Positions 6,963 through 15,817 of a DNA stretch of 64,000 nucleotides are shown here, piece after piece (position 1 is the stretch's first letter; each line of letters opens with the position of its first letter). This stretch comes from Clostridium sp. LS (GTDB lineage: Bacteria > Bacillota > Clostridia > Clostridiales > Clostridiaceae), in NCBI RefSeq assembly GCF_002760435.1, contig NZ_AUUU01000007.1:23141-87140 (forward strand). Direction: 5' to 3'. Made by a program: the position numbers and the translations under genes. The notes below the pieces were generated by a model, which saw nothing but the letters and a program-made list of their open reading frames with translations, was not told the DNA's origin and ran no database searches.

Positions 6963-8068
6963 TTAGCTAACCCTCCTGGCGTCATTGCTGCAACTTCTGC
7001 TCCAAGTGCAGCCATTTTAGCTGCAGCCTTTTTGTCATAAAAACTATTAGCTTTGTCATCTAAAGCTGTAAGGATTATAAGCTTAGCCCCAGTTTCAATT
7101 ATTGCCTTAGCCCTTGCATACATTATGTTGTAATTATAGCCATCATAAAGGTCTGTCACCATTACCACCATAGTTCTTAAAGGACTCTCTATTAATTTTT
7201 CTGCATAACCTAAGGCCTTTCCTATATTAGTTCCGCCTCCAAGTTGAACACTCATAAGTGTTTGAACTGCATCATCTACATAAGCAGTTAGATCCACTAT
7301 CTCTGTATCAAAAATAAAAAGACTGGTTTTTAACATAGGAAGCTTTGAAAATATTCCTGCCATTATAGCACTGTGAATAACAGAAGAAAGCATACTGCCG
7401 CTTTCATCAACTGCAACTATTATGTTCCAAGGATTGTATTTTCTTACCCTGCCATAAAAATAAACTTTATCTACAATCATTCTTTCTTCTTCTTTATCAT
7501 AATTTTTTAAATTGGCTCTTATGGTCCTCTTAAAATCAATGTTTCTAGCAGACTTTACAGCACTTCTTTTGTTTCTGTCCACTTTTCCCATGATAGTCAA
7601 CCTTACTTCATTTTCTAAGCTTTTAGTTATTTCATCTGCTACCTTCTTAACTATTTTTCTAGCAGTATCTAAAACATCGCCCTTCATTAAATGCTTCATT
7701 TGCAGTATATTTTTTAAAAGCTCTGTATTAGGTTCCATAGCCTCCAGCACCTTTTTATCTGTTAAAAGCTCCTTCATGTTATATTTCTCTAGAGCATGCT
7801 TTTCTAATATTTCCACTGTTTCTTTAGGGAATAAGGTTCTAACCTTTGTTATCCAAGAAGGCACTGTAAGGTTAGAGTTTCCTCTTCCTCCCCTTGGGTC
7901 ATCTACTCTTATTCCTCTTTCTTCATCATAATCCCTATCATATAAGAACTCCAGCAAATCACTAAGCTCTGAATAATTTCCGCTGTCTTCTGAAAAACCT
8001 ATGCTGTCCTCTGCAAATTTTCCAAGTACCAACCGCCATCTATTTAAACCAATTAACTCTTCCTTCAT
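6938..8068 (-). CDS. VWA-domain protein with intact MIDAS (YehP-like)
   Basis: The 376-residue product has an N-terminal helical region (1-205) and a C-terminal von Willebrand factor A domain. The metal site is complete: Asp221-x-Ser223-x-Ser225 in AVDESGS, Thr280 in GGGTN, and Asp306 in VTDLYDG. VWA proteins of this type work with MoxR AAA ATPases, as CoxE with CoxD, in remodelling or metal insertion. No membrane segment is seen, so it is cytosolic. The start overlaps the DUF5682 stop (ATGA), which indicates translational coupling. It corresponds to E. coli yehP in position and domain. Confidence 0.92.
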   Translation of the reverse strand: MKEELIGLNRWRLVLGKFAEDSIGFSEDSGNYSELSDLLEFLYDRDYDEERGIRVDDPRGGRGNSNLTVPSWITKVRTLFPKETVEILEKHALEKYNMKELLTDKKVLEAMEPNTELLKNILQMKHLMKGDVLDTARKIVKKVADEITKSLENEVRLTIMGKVDRNKRSAVKSARNIDFKRTIRANLKNYDKEEERMIVDKVYFYGRVRKYNPWNIIVAVDESGSMLSSVIHSAIMAGIFSKLPMLKTSLFIFDTEIVDLTAYVDDAVQTLMSVQLGGGTNIGKALGYAEKLIESPLRTMVVMVTDLYDGYNYNIMYARAKAIIETGAKLIILTALDDKANSFYDKKAAAKMAALGAEVAAMTPGGLAKWIAKIIS

Positions 8069-10488
8069 ACTTTATCCCTTCCCTGGTATACCTGCCATTT
8101 TTCCAAAAGCTCCACTGCATATTTATCTAAGGATACTGCTAGTTTTATATCCTCTTCCTTTAAGACCTTCTCATATAGAATATCTTCTTCCTTAGTGCTG
8201 TAAACTTTTGCTGCCTCTTTAGCAATACTGTCAATTTCAAAAGGATTAAAAAAGGTAAAGCTAAATCTTAAATCAGGGAGAAGTGCCATAAAATGTTCCT
8301 CTTCTATATTTCTTAAAAAACTGTCTATTCCCTTAAGTAAATCCTCTTCAATAAGCAATAAATCCTTAGCTGTAGAAAATAGTCCCTTTAAAAAGCTTCC
8401 TGACTTCATAAGCTTTTCCCCTGTTCCATAGAGATACTGTACTGTTTTATCTGCCACTTCCTTAGAATCAGTTGCGTTTAATCCATAAAGTATACCTAAT
8501 GCTGCTCCTTCTACAGCACTATTTAAGTCCTTCTTTGAAATAAGGAGCCTTAAGCTGTCTATTAGAGATTCACTATCAAAATTAGCTTTATTAGAAATAT
8601 GATAAATATCCTTTAGCTTAGAAATTACTTCATTTTCATTGTCATAATCCACAGTATTCAAGCTGGTTATTTGAGAAACAGCTTTATTATAAGCAGTAGT
8701 AAAGAATTCCTGTAGTTTTTCTTCCATATTAATGTTAAGTAAATCTTCTGCATTACATAGAAAATTTAAGTTGTAACAAGAATTTGTAACAGAAACAAAA
8801 TCCTCATCTCCATTTAATATTTCTCCAAAGGAAGGCAGAAGTCCTTGAAAACTGCTTTCAGCTCCCATAAGTGCAGCTTCTATTAAAAGCAGTGAAGCTT
8901 CTCCTGAAGCATTTTCACAGGCTTTAAACCTTTTTGAAAGCACAGAATTTGCTGCTTCCTTTAAGCTTCCCCCCTGCACAGAAAGTTCAATGAGGGTACT
9001 TTGAAGTTTAGTAGTCCATTTATACTTCCATACTTCTCTTATTAAATTAGTATTTTTTCTATTAATAAAATCTGGTCCTTTTTCCATAAGACAAAAGTTA
9101 GTATTTAAAAACTTCATTATATGAAAAAACTTACTCTGCTCTCTATGCTTTTTACTCTTATAGATACTAAGGGAAACTTCATTTTCTAAAGTAGTAGTTT
9201 TTATGTTAAACTTCCCGCACAATTCATTAAAATCCTGTACTATAGGAGGAACTTCTGCTAAGGCACAAAGTTTTCCTATTTTATTTCCTGTAAGCAATTC
9301 TCTTAAATACTTTAAAGAAACCTGTGCCTCTGCATCCATTTCACCTTTTACAAAAGAAGAGGTTATACCATCCTTAAGCTCATAAACTCCACATTCATAT
9401 TTATCTCTTAAAGCCTTAAGTCCTCTTGCCATATTAAAGGCTTCTATTTCATCTGCTGTAGAGAGATTTCCATGATTTTTTCTTATAAGTTTTCCTGTAT
9501 GTACAATAAAATTAAGTACAGCTTCTTCATAAGGTTTATCCATATGTTTCTCAATATTTTCAAAAACTCTTTGATAAAAAGCAGGGTGAGGCATTCCACT
9601 TGCATAGCCATTTAATTGATCACTTTCCTCAAAGGAATAAGCCATGGCATATACTCCTGTATCAGCTTCAGCTATATTATGAAGAGTTATTTCATTATCA
9701 GCTTCAAGGCCATCAATGAGTGCGGATGTGTGAAAGCCTCCACTTACTACCAGCACTTTATTGTATTTTTTAGCTGCCTCTCTTATTTTCATGCTCATAA
9801 AGATTTCTCTAGAGAGACAGCCATCTTCTTTAAGCATTTCTTCATTATAGCCTGCTCTAGATAAATAACAGGAAAATATCATATTTTCTATGAACTTCTC
9901 TGTGCTTATTCTAAGTCCATCTATTTCAAATAACTTTTCCCAAAGCTCATTATAGTTTCTACAGCCTTCCTTTTCACAAAGAGCTTTAATAAAAATACTT
10001 TCCTTCATTAAATAATCATCATTATAGGTGTTTTTTTCCTGAGCCTTTCCCATAACCTCTAGTTTCTTACTGTTTATAAGTATTTCTGCATAAGATAAGT
10101 CTATAAACTCACAAACTATATCTCTTTTCTTACCTTCTCTTAATGCCAAAAGCTCTGGTGAAAAATCTAGGAAGGGATAGTAACACCTGTATTTTTCCTT
10201 GTTTTCTTCTATAAATCCATTTCTATCAAAGTAACTATAATAAATACATACAGGAGCTTTAGTTTCTTCATGAGCTATATACTTTATAACTTTATTAGCT
10301 TCTGCTGGTCCTTCAATTAATATAATTTCAGGTTTATAACTATCGATTACTTTCTTAAGATGAAAACTACAGGCTGGACTGTGATGTCTTACTGGGAAAA
10401 ACATTACCCTGTTGTCTAAATTGTAGGATTTTTTCACATAGTATTTTATTTTATTATCTATATCCTGCTTATCCATATTTTCAACCAT
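8065..10488 (-). CDS. DUF5682-family protein (YehM-like), possible hydrolase fold
   Basis: The 807-residue product starts at the ATG at 10488, which has AAAGGTGGA upstream. A longer frame from 10548 overlaps the ATPase gene and lacks a site. The N-terminal 260 residues show spaced motifs VRHHSP (His35, His36), LIEGP (Glu59) and SGGFH (His253). Together they resemble the paired His/Glu pattern of the ChaN/EreA and TIKI/TraB hydrolase group. The C-terminal two thirds are helical repeats. DUF5682 proteins are encoded between MoxR and VWA genes in many bacteria, including yehM in E. coli. The motif comparison is my inference, and no activity is known. Confidence 0.88.
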   Translation of the reverse strand: MVENMDKQDIDNKIKYYVKKSYNLDNRVMFFPVRHHSPACSFHLKKVIDSYKPEIILIEGPAEANKVIKYIAHEETKAPVCIYYSYFDRNGFIEENKEKYRCYYPFLDFSPELLALREGKKRDIVCEFIDLSYAEILINSKKLEVMGKAQEKNTYNDDYLMKESIFIKALCEKEGCRNYNELWEKLFEIDGLRISTEKFIENMIFSCYLSRAGYNEEMLKEDGCLSREIFMSMKIREAAKKYNKVLVVSGGFHTSALIDGLEADNEITLHNIAEADTGVYAMAYSFEESDQLNGYASGMPHPAFYQRVFENIEKHMDKPYEEAVLNFIVHTGKLIRKNHGNLSTADEIEAFNMARGLKALRDKYECGVYELKDGITSSFVKGEMDAEAQVSLKYLRELLTGNKIGKLCALAEVPPIVQDFNELCGKFNIKTTTLENEVSLSIYKSKKHREQSKFFHIMKFLNTNFCLMEKGPDFINRKNTNLIREVWKYKWTTKLQSTLIELSVQGGSLKEAANSVLSKRFKACENASGEASLLLIEAALMGAESSFQGLLPSFGEILNGDEDFVSVTNSCYNLNFLCNAEDLLNINMEEKLQEFFTTAYNKAVSQITSLNTVDYDNENEVISKLKDIYHISNKANFDSESLIDSLRLLISKKDLNSAVEGAALGILYGLNATDSKEVADKTVQYLYGTGEKLMKSGSFLKGLFSTAKDLLLIEEDLLKGIDSFLRNIEEEHFMALLPDLRFSFTFFNPFEIDSIAKEAAKVYSTKEEDILYEKVLKEEDIKLAVSLDKYAVELLEKWQVYQGRDKV

Positions 10489-10501
10489 GCTAGCTCCACC
10501 T

Positions 10502-11617
10502 TTATTTAATCCACTTTTTAGCTTCATAGAATTCCTTCCAGTTTCCACCTATTCTTGTACTTTTACCTTTAACTACAATGTTAAAATAACTTCTAAGCTT
10601 ATCCACATCTTCACGGCTTTCCTTAAGTACAGAACCTAATATGTTTTGCACCATATTACCCATATCAATTTTAGAATCCCCATAATAAAAACTACTCATA
10701 AGAGTTTGATAATATACCGACACTGCCTCTGCTGTACTCATTACTGCAGAAGGTTTGTCTATTCTACTGCCTTCAGAAGATATTCCTTCTCTTAATTCAT
10801 GGAAGGTTGTGGCAAGAATTTCTGCAGCATCTCTGTCCACTTCCATTTCAATATTAGAATTTTTAATAAGCTTTTCTACTTCTCCCTCTATAATCTTAGC
10901 TTCTAGTGAAACATCACTTATCGGGAATACAGTTTCAAAATTAAATCTTCTCTTTAAGGCACTGCTCATTTCGTTAACTCCACGGTCTCTAGTATTAGCA
11001 GTTGCTATAACATTAAATCCATGAGAAGCACAAAGCAGCCCTTCTTCCCCAAACTCTGGTATATTTAAAACTTTATCACTGAGTATACTGATTAAACTGT
11101 CCTGTACTTCTGCTGGACATCTAGTGATTTCTTCAAACCTAGTTATAATTCCCTTTTGCATGCCTATGAACAAAGGAGAAGGCACTAAAGCTTCCCTAAC
11201 TGGTCCTTTAGCTAAAAGGAATGCATAATTCCAAGTATACTTAATCATGTCCTCTGTAGTTCCTGCTGTTCCTTGTATAGTATTTGTGCTGCATCCGCAA
11301 ATAGCTGCAGATAATAGTTCACTTAACATGGTTTTGGCTGTCCCCGGCTCTCCAACCAGCATAAGTCCTCTGTTTCCAGCTAAGGTTATAATACATCTTT
11401 CAATAAGAGTATCATCTCCATAAAATTTCTTAAGTATATTAACATTTTTTCTTTTCAGCTTTAGAGGCTTGCTGCTTCCTAAAATAAAAGTCCTCACAGC
11501 CTTAGGAGACAATCTCCAATTTTCTGGCTTAGGCCCTTCATCATTAGCCTCTAATGCAGCTAATTCCTCTGCATATAATACTTCAACAGTAGGTTTTAAT
11601 GCTTTTATTTCACTCAT
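10502..11617 (-). CDS. MoxR-type AAA+ ATPase (YehL-like)
   Basis: The 371-residue protein has Walker A GEPGTAKT at 89-96, a Walker B-type segment TRFEEI at 159-164 (Glu-Glu where MoxR proteins usually have Asp-Glu), sensor 1 Asn208 in ATANTRDRG, and Arg223/Arg224 in LKRRF. MoxR ATPases act as chaperone-like remodellers with VWA partners, and the VWA protein is encoded two genes downstream. The start at 11617 has AAAGGAG ten bases upstream. It lies 12 bases after the Endonuclease V-like gene and 13 bases before DUF5682, consistent with one transcript. It corresponds to E. coli yehL. Confidence 0.93.
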   Translation of the reverse strand: MSEIKALKPTVEVLYAEELAALEANDEGPKPENWRLSPKAVRTFILGSSKPLKLKRKNVNILKKFYGDDTLIERCIITLAGNRGLMLVGEPGTAKTMLSELLSAAICGCSTNTIQGTAGTTEDMIKYTWNYAFLLAKGPVREALVPSPLFIGMQKGIITRFEEITRCPAEVQDSLISILSDKVLNIPEFGEEGLLCASHGFNVIATANTRDRGVNEMSSALKRRFNFETVFPISDVSLEAKIIEGEVEKLIKNSNIEMEVDRDAAEILATTFHELREGISSEGSRIDKPSAVMSTAEAVSVYYQTLMSSFYYGDSKIDMGNMVQNILGSVLKESREDVDKLRSYFNIVVKGKSTRIGGNWKEFYEAKKWIK

Positions 11618-11629
11618 ATATATTCTCCT

Positions 11630-12136
11630 TTATACTTCCCTAGATAATTGATCAACTCGTTTTAACATTTGCGGCATTCTATATTCGCCTTTTAACTCTT
11701 TTACAAATTGTGCAGCATAATTTAAATCTAAGCCAATAGCACTAACATACAGTGGTTTGTTACTATTTCCACGATATACTTCCAAATAATTTGTACTATC
11801 TTTAAAAAAAGTTTTTGCCACTCCCATAACAGGGGTTTTATTATTTAAAGCTTCATATAAATATCCACCTAATCCTTTTTTATTCTCATTAAGCCAAACG
11901 AAACTATCAACAATAATAAAATCTATATTTTCTTTTACCTCGTTCAAAAGTTTTAATATACATGGCAGTTCTCTTTTATAAAATTCTCCTGGAATATACT
12001 CATTTATCTCATGGACTAGTACATTATATTCAGCTAAAATACGCTCATCTTCATCTTTTTGAAAAACTATACAACTAGCCTTTGCGTAATTTTCATAATA
12101 GTAAACATCAAAACATGCTGCAATTACACTTTCCAT
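11630..12136 (-). CDS. Divergent Endonuclease V-like protein
   Basis: The 168-residue product aligns by eye with Endonuclease V (Nfi), which cleaves DNA or RNA next to inosine. Visible landmarks are FDVYY (Asp10), YIPGEFYKRELP (Glu56), FIIVDS (Asp77) and GVAK (Lys108), matching the three acidic catalytic positions and the conserved Lys. The usual DGHGxxHPRxxG loop is replaced by DSFVWLNENKKGLG, so the catalytic-site His and the glycines that shape the substrate pocket are missing. It is shorter than the usual 220 residues. It lies directly before the MoxR gene, 12 bases away, and is probably co-transcribed. It may have altered substrate use or be an immunity-type derivative. Confidence 0.72.
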   Translation of the reverse strand: MESVIAACFDVYYYENYAKASCIVFQKDEDERILAEYNVLVHEINEYIPGEFYKRELPCILKLLNEVKENIDFIIVDSFVWLNENKKGLGGYLYEALNNKTPVMGVAKTFFKDSTNYLEVYRGNSNKPLYVSAIGLDLNYAAQFVKELKGEYRMPQMLKRVDQLSREV

Positions 12137-12150
12137 TACTTTTCACCTTC

Positions 12151-12243
12151 TTAATATTTGAACTCTTCCCACCAGTCTTCTCCACCTTCAAGCCAGTATT
12201 TCACCAAACTAAAAATTATAACTTTGGTACACATGACTTATTC
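12151..12243 (-). pseudogene. C-terminal gene remnant ending WLEGGEDWWEEFKY
   Basis: Between the 161-residue gene and the Endonuclease V gene, a shifted minus frame encodes about 30 residues (…IIFSLVKYWLEGGEDWWEEFKY) and ends in TAA. It has no start or ribosome site of its own. Its Trp/Glu-rich end looks like the tail of an immunity-type protein. It may be the relic of a deleted gene or the original C-terminus of the upstream gene after a frameshift. Confidence 0.4.
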
Positions 12244-12723
12244 TTTAACTGTGATATCATACATCTCAATAAACAAATTCAAATTTTTATTAAGCTCCTC
12301 TATTACCTTAAATGCTGGTTCTAAAGTTTCCTCTATACCGTCAATAAATAGATCTATGTGGAATTTTAAAGTTGTTCCAAGTTGTCTTCCATTTGGAGTT
12401 ACTGGTGGCAACGCAAATGGTCTTAATTGAATTTTAGTACCACCCCTAGCTGAATCTCTAATAAACCAAGCTAAAAATTCAAGACTTCTAAGGCTATCTC
12501 CCGAGTTATCAAGACTAAATTCAAATTGAATAAGTACTTCATTTTTAAGCCCACCTTTTGTACGCAGAATCGCTACATGAGGAAGGTGTGAAAACTGAGA
12601 TGTTTGTAATAATTCAGTATTTACCTCCTCTAAATTATCTATACCACTTTCTATTGAAACAACTCCCATTAACTTTAAAATTGTATTATGAAAATTTTCT
12701 ATTTCCTTTGGATAATTACCCAT
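12238..12723 (-). CDS. Unknown protein in the immunity-like block
   Basis: The 161-residue product (MGNYPKEIENFHNTILKLMG…) is an alpha/beta protein with no signal or membrane segment. The middle contains a basic/proline stretch (GGTKIQLRPFALPPVTPNGR) followed by FHIDLFIDGIEETLEPAF. I do not recognise the family. It lies in a run of short acidic or alpha/beta genes between the two halves of the yeh-like system, next to SUKH and SUFU proteins. An immunity-protein role is plausible by context only. The minus reading frame just beyond its stop continues in another phase (12151-12243), so a late frameshift is possible. Confidence 0.65.
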   Translation of the reverse strand: MGNYPKEIENFHNTILKLMGVVSIESGIDNLEEVNTELLQTSQFSHLPHVAILRTKGGLKNEVLIQFEFSLDNSGDSLRSLEFLAWFIRDSARGGTKIQLRPFALPPVTPNGRQLGTTLKFHIDLFIDGIEETLEPAFKVIEELNKNLNLFIEMYDITVKE

Positions 12724-12833
12724 ATGATCACCCTAACTTTTTTATTTTTATTACTCTAAGTTTTAACAAAAATCCCAATTAACTAAGACCTAGTTAAACA
12801 TTATAATTTTGCAGCTTTTAAAAAGATTGTTCA

Positions 12834-13213
12834 CTATTGCACTTTGGCATCTTCAAGGATTATCCACATGTTTTTTTCATCATAATCTTTTACCTTTGCA
12901 CATACTAAGTGATTAGGATATAAGTTCTTTGCTTCTGAGTTTCTGGCACCTCTTCGTAAACAGTAATAGTAAATGTTTTGTTATCTAGTTCTATAATAAC
13001 TCCTTGTGGTATGAATAGCCCATATCTCTATCTACTCTATTTGAGGCTATATACCTGTTATCACATATCATTATTTGTCTTTCTTTATATCCATCATTTA
13101 CTACTTCCATATATGTATGGTATTCCTTTCCATTCTCAAACCAATCCCATTTGAACTTTATATACATTGAATCATTTCTTACCCATCCAAAAGTTAAATT
13201 TTTGCAAGACCAT
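12834..13213 (-). pseudogene. Decayed gene with at least two frameshifts
   Basis: Three overlapping minus-strand frames make one plausible protein of about 125 residues. Segment one runs FGWVRNDSMYIKFKWDWF to NRVDRDMGY. Segment two, after a shift near 13020, runs PQGVIIELDNKTFTITVYEE. Segment three, after a shift near 12955, runs KNLYPNHLVCAKVKDYDEKN to the TAG at 12834. There is no intact start; segment one opens just after the stop of the gene at 13220. It could be the lost C-terminal domain of that gene or a separate immunity-like gene. Each frame is locally protein-like, which supports decay rather than chance. Confidence 0.6.
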
Positions 13214-13219
13214 TTTATA

Positions 13220-14431
13220 TTAAATAAGGTTCTTTATTAATACTGCTGCTCTGTTTCTATGTTTACTATCAATTATTCCATCAAAGTATAATGAATAACT
13301 TCTACCACAAGCCTTTAATTTGCGAAGTATTATATTATCCATATTAAATGTAATCTTTCTTCCTGTAACTTGATTAATATAACTCTTTTTATCTATATGC
13401 TGTAACCAACATTCCATAAGCTCTCCAGATTTAACTACAAGCCAGCCGTTACCTCCTTTTATTGGTTCAGCATCGCTGCCATATGTAAATGTTAATGCAT
13501 ATGTATCACTATCTAACTTCACACTTTCCATAGAATATATAGAACATAATTCGGTAAATTCAAATAACTGCTTTTCTTCTATCTGTTTACCATCAGTATC
13601 ATAAACTGCATAAAATATTTCGCTAGGCCTTTCTACATGAAATATGTTTCCGCCATTTGCAGTTACCTCAACTGTCTCATAATTTTTCCAATTGATAACA
13701 GGACTATTCTTTTCAAAATATGCATCCAAAAACATACCTTCTACAAAAACTTTACGTTCCTTAATAGATACTCCTTTATGATCAAGCAAGCGGTGCAATA
13801 TCACCTTTTCATCAATTGTTGAAAAGGCCTGTATTCCTTCTTCATTATACAAGCATCTACTTACCAATGGCTCTTCTATTTTCACACGCTTTACTGACTG
13901 AAAGTGTTTAGTCTTAGAAAATTTATATTCTCCTAGTTTTGTAGGTTTTTTATTAAAGGTTCCATCAGTATACGATAATATCTTATCTCCATCTCTAAAA
14001 ATATGCTCGGCTACTGATGCCATTAGTTTACAATCCCCAATATCTTTTCTATCCCCTATGGGCAAGCATACAACCCTATTTAAAGATGTTTTTGAGTATC
14101 CAATTACACACCAAATTTCATCATTTGGGCCTTCGAATAAATCATATGGTACTCCATCATATTCGCAGTAACATGTAGTTTGTAAGTTTTCTACATCCAT
14201 TTTAATATAGCAAAAGTTATTTTTATATTTATCTAATTCATCTAAGTGTGATGCAATATCAGATGCATCTTTATAGTTATTTATACTAAAAAACACTTGA
14301 TTCTTTGATGGTAAGTAGCACATATCCCCTGTGCTCAGACGATAATCAGCATCGATATATATACCATAAAATTCATTCATATGATAATTGCTGATCTTAA
14401 AAATATTATTATCTATAATTAAATCTTCCAA
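13220..14431 (-). CDS. Unknown 403-residue protein in the immunity-like block
   Basis: The product (MEDLIIDNNIFKISNYHMNEFYGIYIDADYR…) is rich in beta-strand and aromatic residues, with a repeated pattern of short hydrophobic strands that could form a beta-propeller or similar fold. There is no signal peptide, membrane span or catalytic motif that I recognise. A good AAGGAGGAAAAC site precedes the ATG at 14431. The frame one phase away continues directly into the decayed gene at 12834-13213, so the present C-terminus (AAVLIKNLI) may not be the original one. It is on the operon strand and is probably co-transcribed. Confidence 0.7.
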   Translation of the reverse strand: MEDLIIDNNIFKISNYHMNEFYGIYIDADYRLSTGDMCYLPSKNQVFFSINNYKDASDIASHLDELDKYKNNFCYIKMDVENLQTTCYCEYDGVPYDLFEGPNDEIWCVIGYSKTSLNRVVCLPIGDRKDIGDCKLMASVAEHIFRDGDKILSYTDGTFNKKPTKLGEYKFSKTKHFQSVKRVKIEEPLVSRCLYNEEGIQAFSTIDEKVILHRLLDHKGVSIKERKVFVEGMFLDAYFEKNSPVINWKNYETVEVTANGGNIFHVERPSEIFYAVYDTDGKQIEEKQLFEFTELCSIYSMESVKLDSDTYALTFTYGSDAEPIKGGNGWLVVKSGELMECWLQHIDKKSYINQVTGRKITFNMDNIILRKLKACGRSYSLYFDGIIDSKHRNRAAVLIKNLI

Positions 14432-14483
14432 AGTTTTCCTCCTTAATTCAATCTAGTTATATCAACCACTGATTTGCTATTTC

Positions 14484-14633
14484 TTAAACCCAATCTACAA
14501 AATTATTACATCCATTTATTCTATAAAAGGTATATTCAAGACACTGTTCATAGAAAGTAACATAATTAAACCTTTTATATATTTTAATTTTCTCTATTCT
14601 GTTGCCTATATTTCCCTCGTCAACATAGGTTCT
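14484..14633 (-). pseudogene. C-terminal remnant of an unknown gene
   Basis: A minus frame without a start encodes about 49 residues (RTYVDEGNIGNRIEKIKIYK… YTFYRINGCNNFVDWV) before TAA at 14484. It follows the DUF2262 gene stop in a shifted phase. It is too protein-like to be random AT-rich sequence. It is either the tail of a lost neighbour or a former extension of the DUF2262 gene. Confidence 0.4.
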
Positions 14634-14634
14634 T

Positions 14635-15438
14635 TTACCCCGCAATATCTGCTGACTCAAAACTTCCGTTTATATTTCCACTGACTATGATGCAGTGTCC
14701 TGCAAACAAGTCTCCGTCAAAGAAAAAAATCTCAAACTTACCTTGAGGGTAAACGCTTATAGTATCTAGTCCTATAGATTCAATAAACAGTTCTTTTGTA
14801 ACCTCGTCAATATCATCCTCTTCATCAATCCAATCATTGGCAAGTTCTAAAAGTTCACTTGCAGCATAGTCTCTAATTTTATCACTCCAGTTCTTCTGAT
14901 TTTTGAAAAGCTCATGTGCGGTTTTAAGAGAATTTTCCATTGCTTCTTCATCATCTAAATCAAAATATAATCGTCCTTCTTCACCTGCCCAAGTGATATC
15001 AGTTTCGAAAAGTTTAAGCCCTTTATCTAATTTAAATTCTCCAATAATCTCATCTTCATAAAATACTGGTTTTAGTTCTTCCACCAATATGTTCTGAAGC
15101 TCTTCATCCTTGTAATCGGCATCTATAAGTTCCACTAACATGAAAGATCTTTCGCCCTTTCTAATCTTAAGTTTAATTACGGAACTTTCCTTAATAGTCT
15201 TTTGCCACTCCTTAAGACCTTCATTATCAGTGAGCCAAGTTAGGTTTACCTCCTCTTTTACTGCTGGTTCACTACTATTTAAATCTTTCCAAGCAATAAG
15301 ATTTATAGAAGCTCTCCATAACTCTTCTTTTCCGCCCTTGCCTGCACCGACTCCTAGAGCTGCTGTTACAGCGGCCACCTCAAATATCTCCTCTTTAAAT
15401 CTATTTTCAAAGCTTTTTATTTCGCTGTTTTTACTCAT
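14635..15438 (-). CDS. DUF2262-domain protein, immunity-like
   Basis: The 267-residue product has a C-terminal DUF2262 domain. The recognisable run begins ITWAGEEGRLYFDLDDEEAM, continues with KNQKNWSDKIRDYAASELLE and LANDWIDEED, and ends FFFDGDLFAGHCIIVSGN…ADIAG. An N-terminal domain of about 120 residues (MSKNSEIKSFENRFKEEIFE…) is separate. The function of DUF2262 is not known; such proteins are often found in polyimmunity loci beside SUKH and SUFU genes, as here. The start at 15438 has AGGAGGAAATC upstream. There is no membrane segment. It is probably co-transcribed with the flanking genes. Confidence 0.78.
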   Translation of the reverse strand: MSKNSEIKSFENRFKEEIFEVAAVTAALGVGAGKGGKEELWRASINLIAWKDLNSSEPAVKEEVNLTWLTDNEGLKEWQKTIKESSVIKLKIRKGERSFMLVELIDADYKDEELQNILVEELKPVFYEDEIIGEFKLDKGLKLFETDITWAGEEGRLYFDLDDEEAMENSLKTAHELFKNQKNWSDKIRDYAASELLELANDWIDEEDDIDEVTKELFIESIGLDTISVYPQGKFEIFFFDGDLFAGHCIIVSGNINGSFESADIAG

Positions 15439-15467
15439 GATTTCCTCCTATTTCAAGACTATTATAT

Positions 15468-15817
15468 TTATGTTATTTTCAGAATGATCCCAAAATCTTC
15501 TTCAAAATCGTTTAAATTAACTAAATCGCTTTTCTCTAAATATTTAAAATATCTATCCGCTTCCCCTGGATGTAATTTTCCTGTAATAGCTTTTAAAAGA
15601 TTTCGCCCTTCCTCATATATTCTAAATTCTAATGGTATTTTCCCGTCCTCATCATACTCAAAATCACATATTTCCTCCATTAACTCCTCAATTAATTCAT
15701 TTTTGCTTATTGGAAGATTTCTACACAACCTATGTGATAATGAAATATCTCCCCTTAAAGATCTTTCCAATAAACTATAATCTTTATTACACCTGATATT
15801 CCTATAAAAAATCTCAT
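15468..15817 (-). pseudogene. Unknown gene with a frameshift in a six-base homopolymer near its start
   Basis: An ATG at 15817 follows AAAGGAGAGCTTTAA, a proper ribosome site overlapping the SUKH stop. That frame ends after 20 codons. One base into a six-T run (minus strand, 15806-15811) the other frame takes over and stays open to 15468, giving ISLSHRLCRNLPISKNELIE… FEEDFGIILKIT. With one extra T the joined product would be about 116 residues, beginning MRFFYRNIRCNKDYSLL. The only in-frame starts now are weak (TTG at 15770, no site). It is either inactivated, phase-variable by slippage, or a sequencing error. The family is unknown and the context is immunity-like. Confidence 0.6.

Noticed and set aside
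7512..7931. Long plus-strand open frames inside the operon
   Set aside because: They are antisense to clear domain-bearing genes and have no ribosome sites; they are shadows of AT-rich coding DNA.
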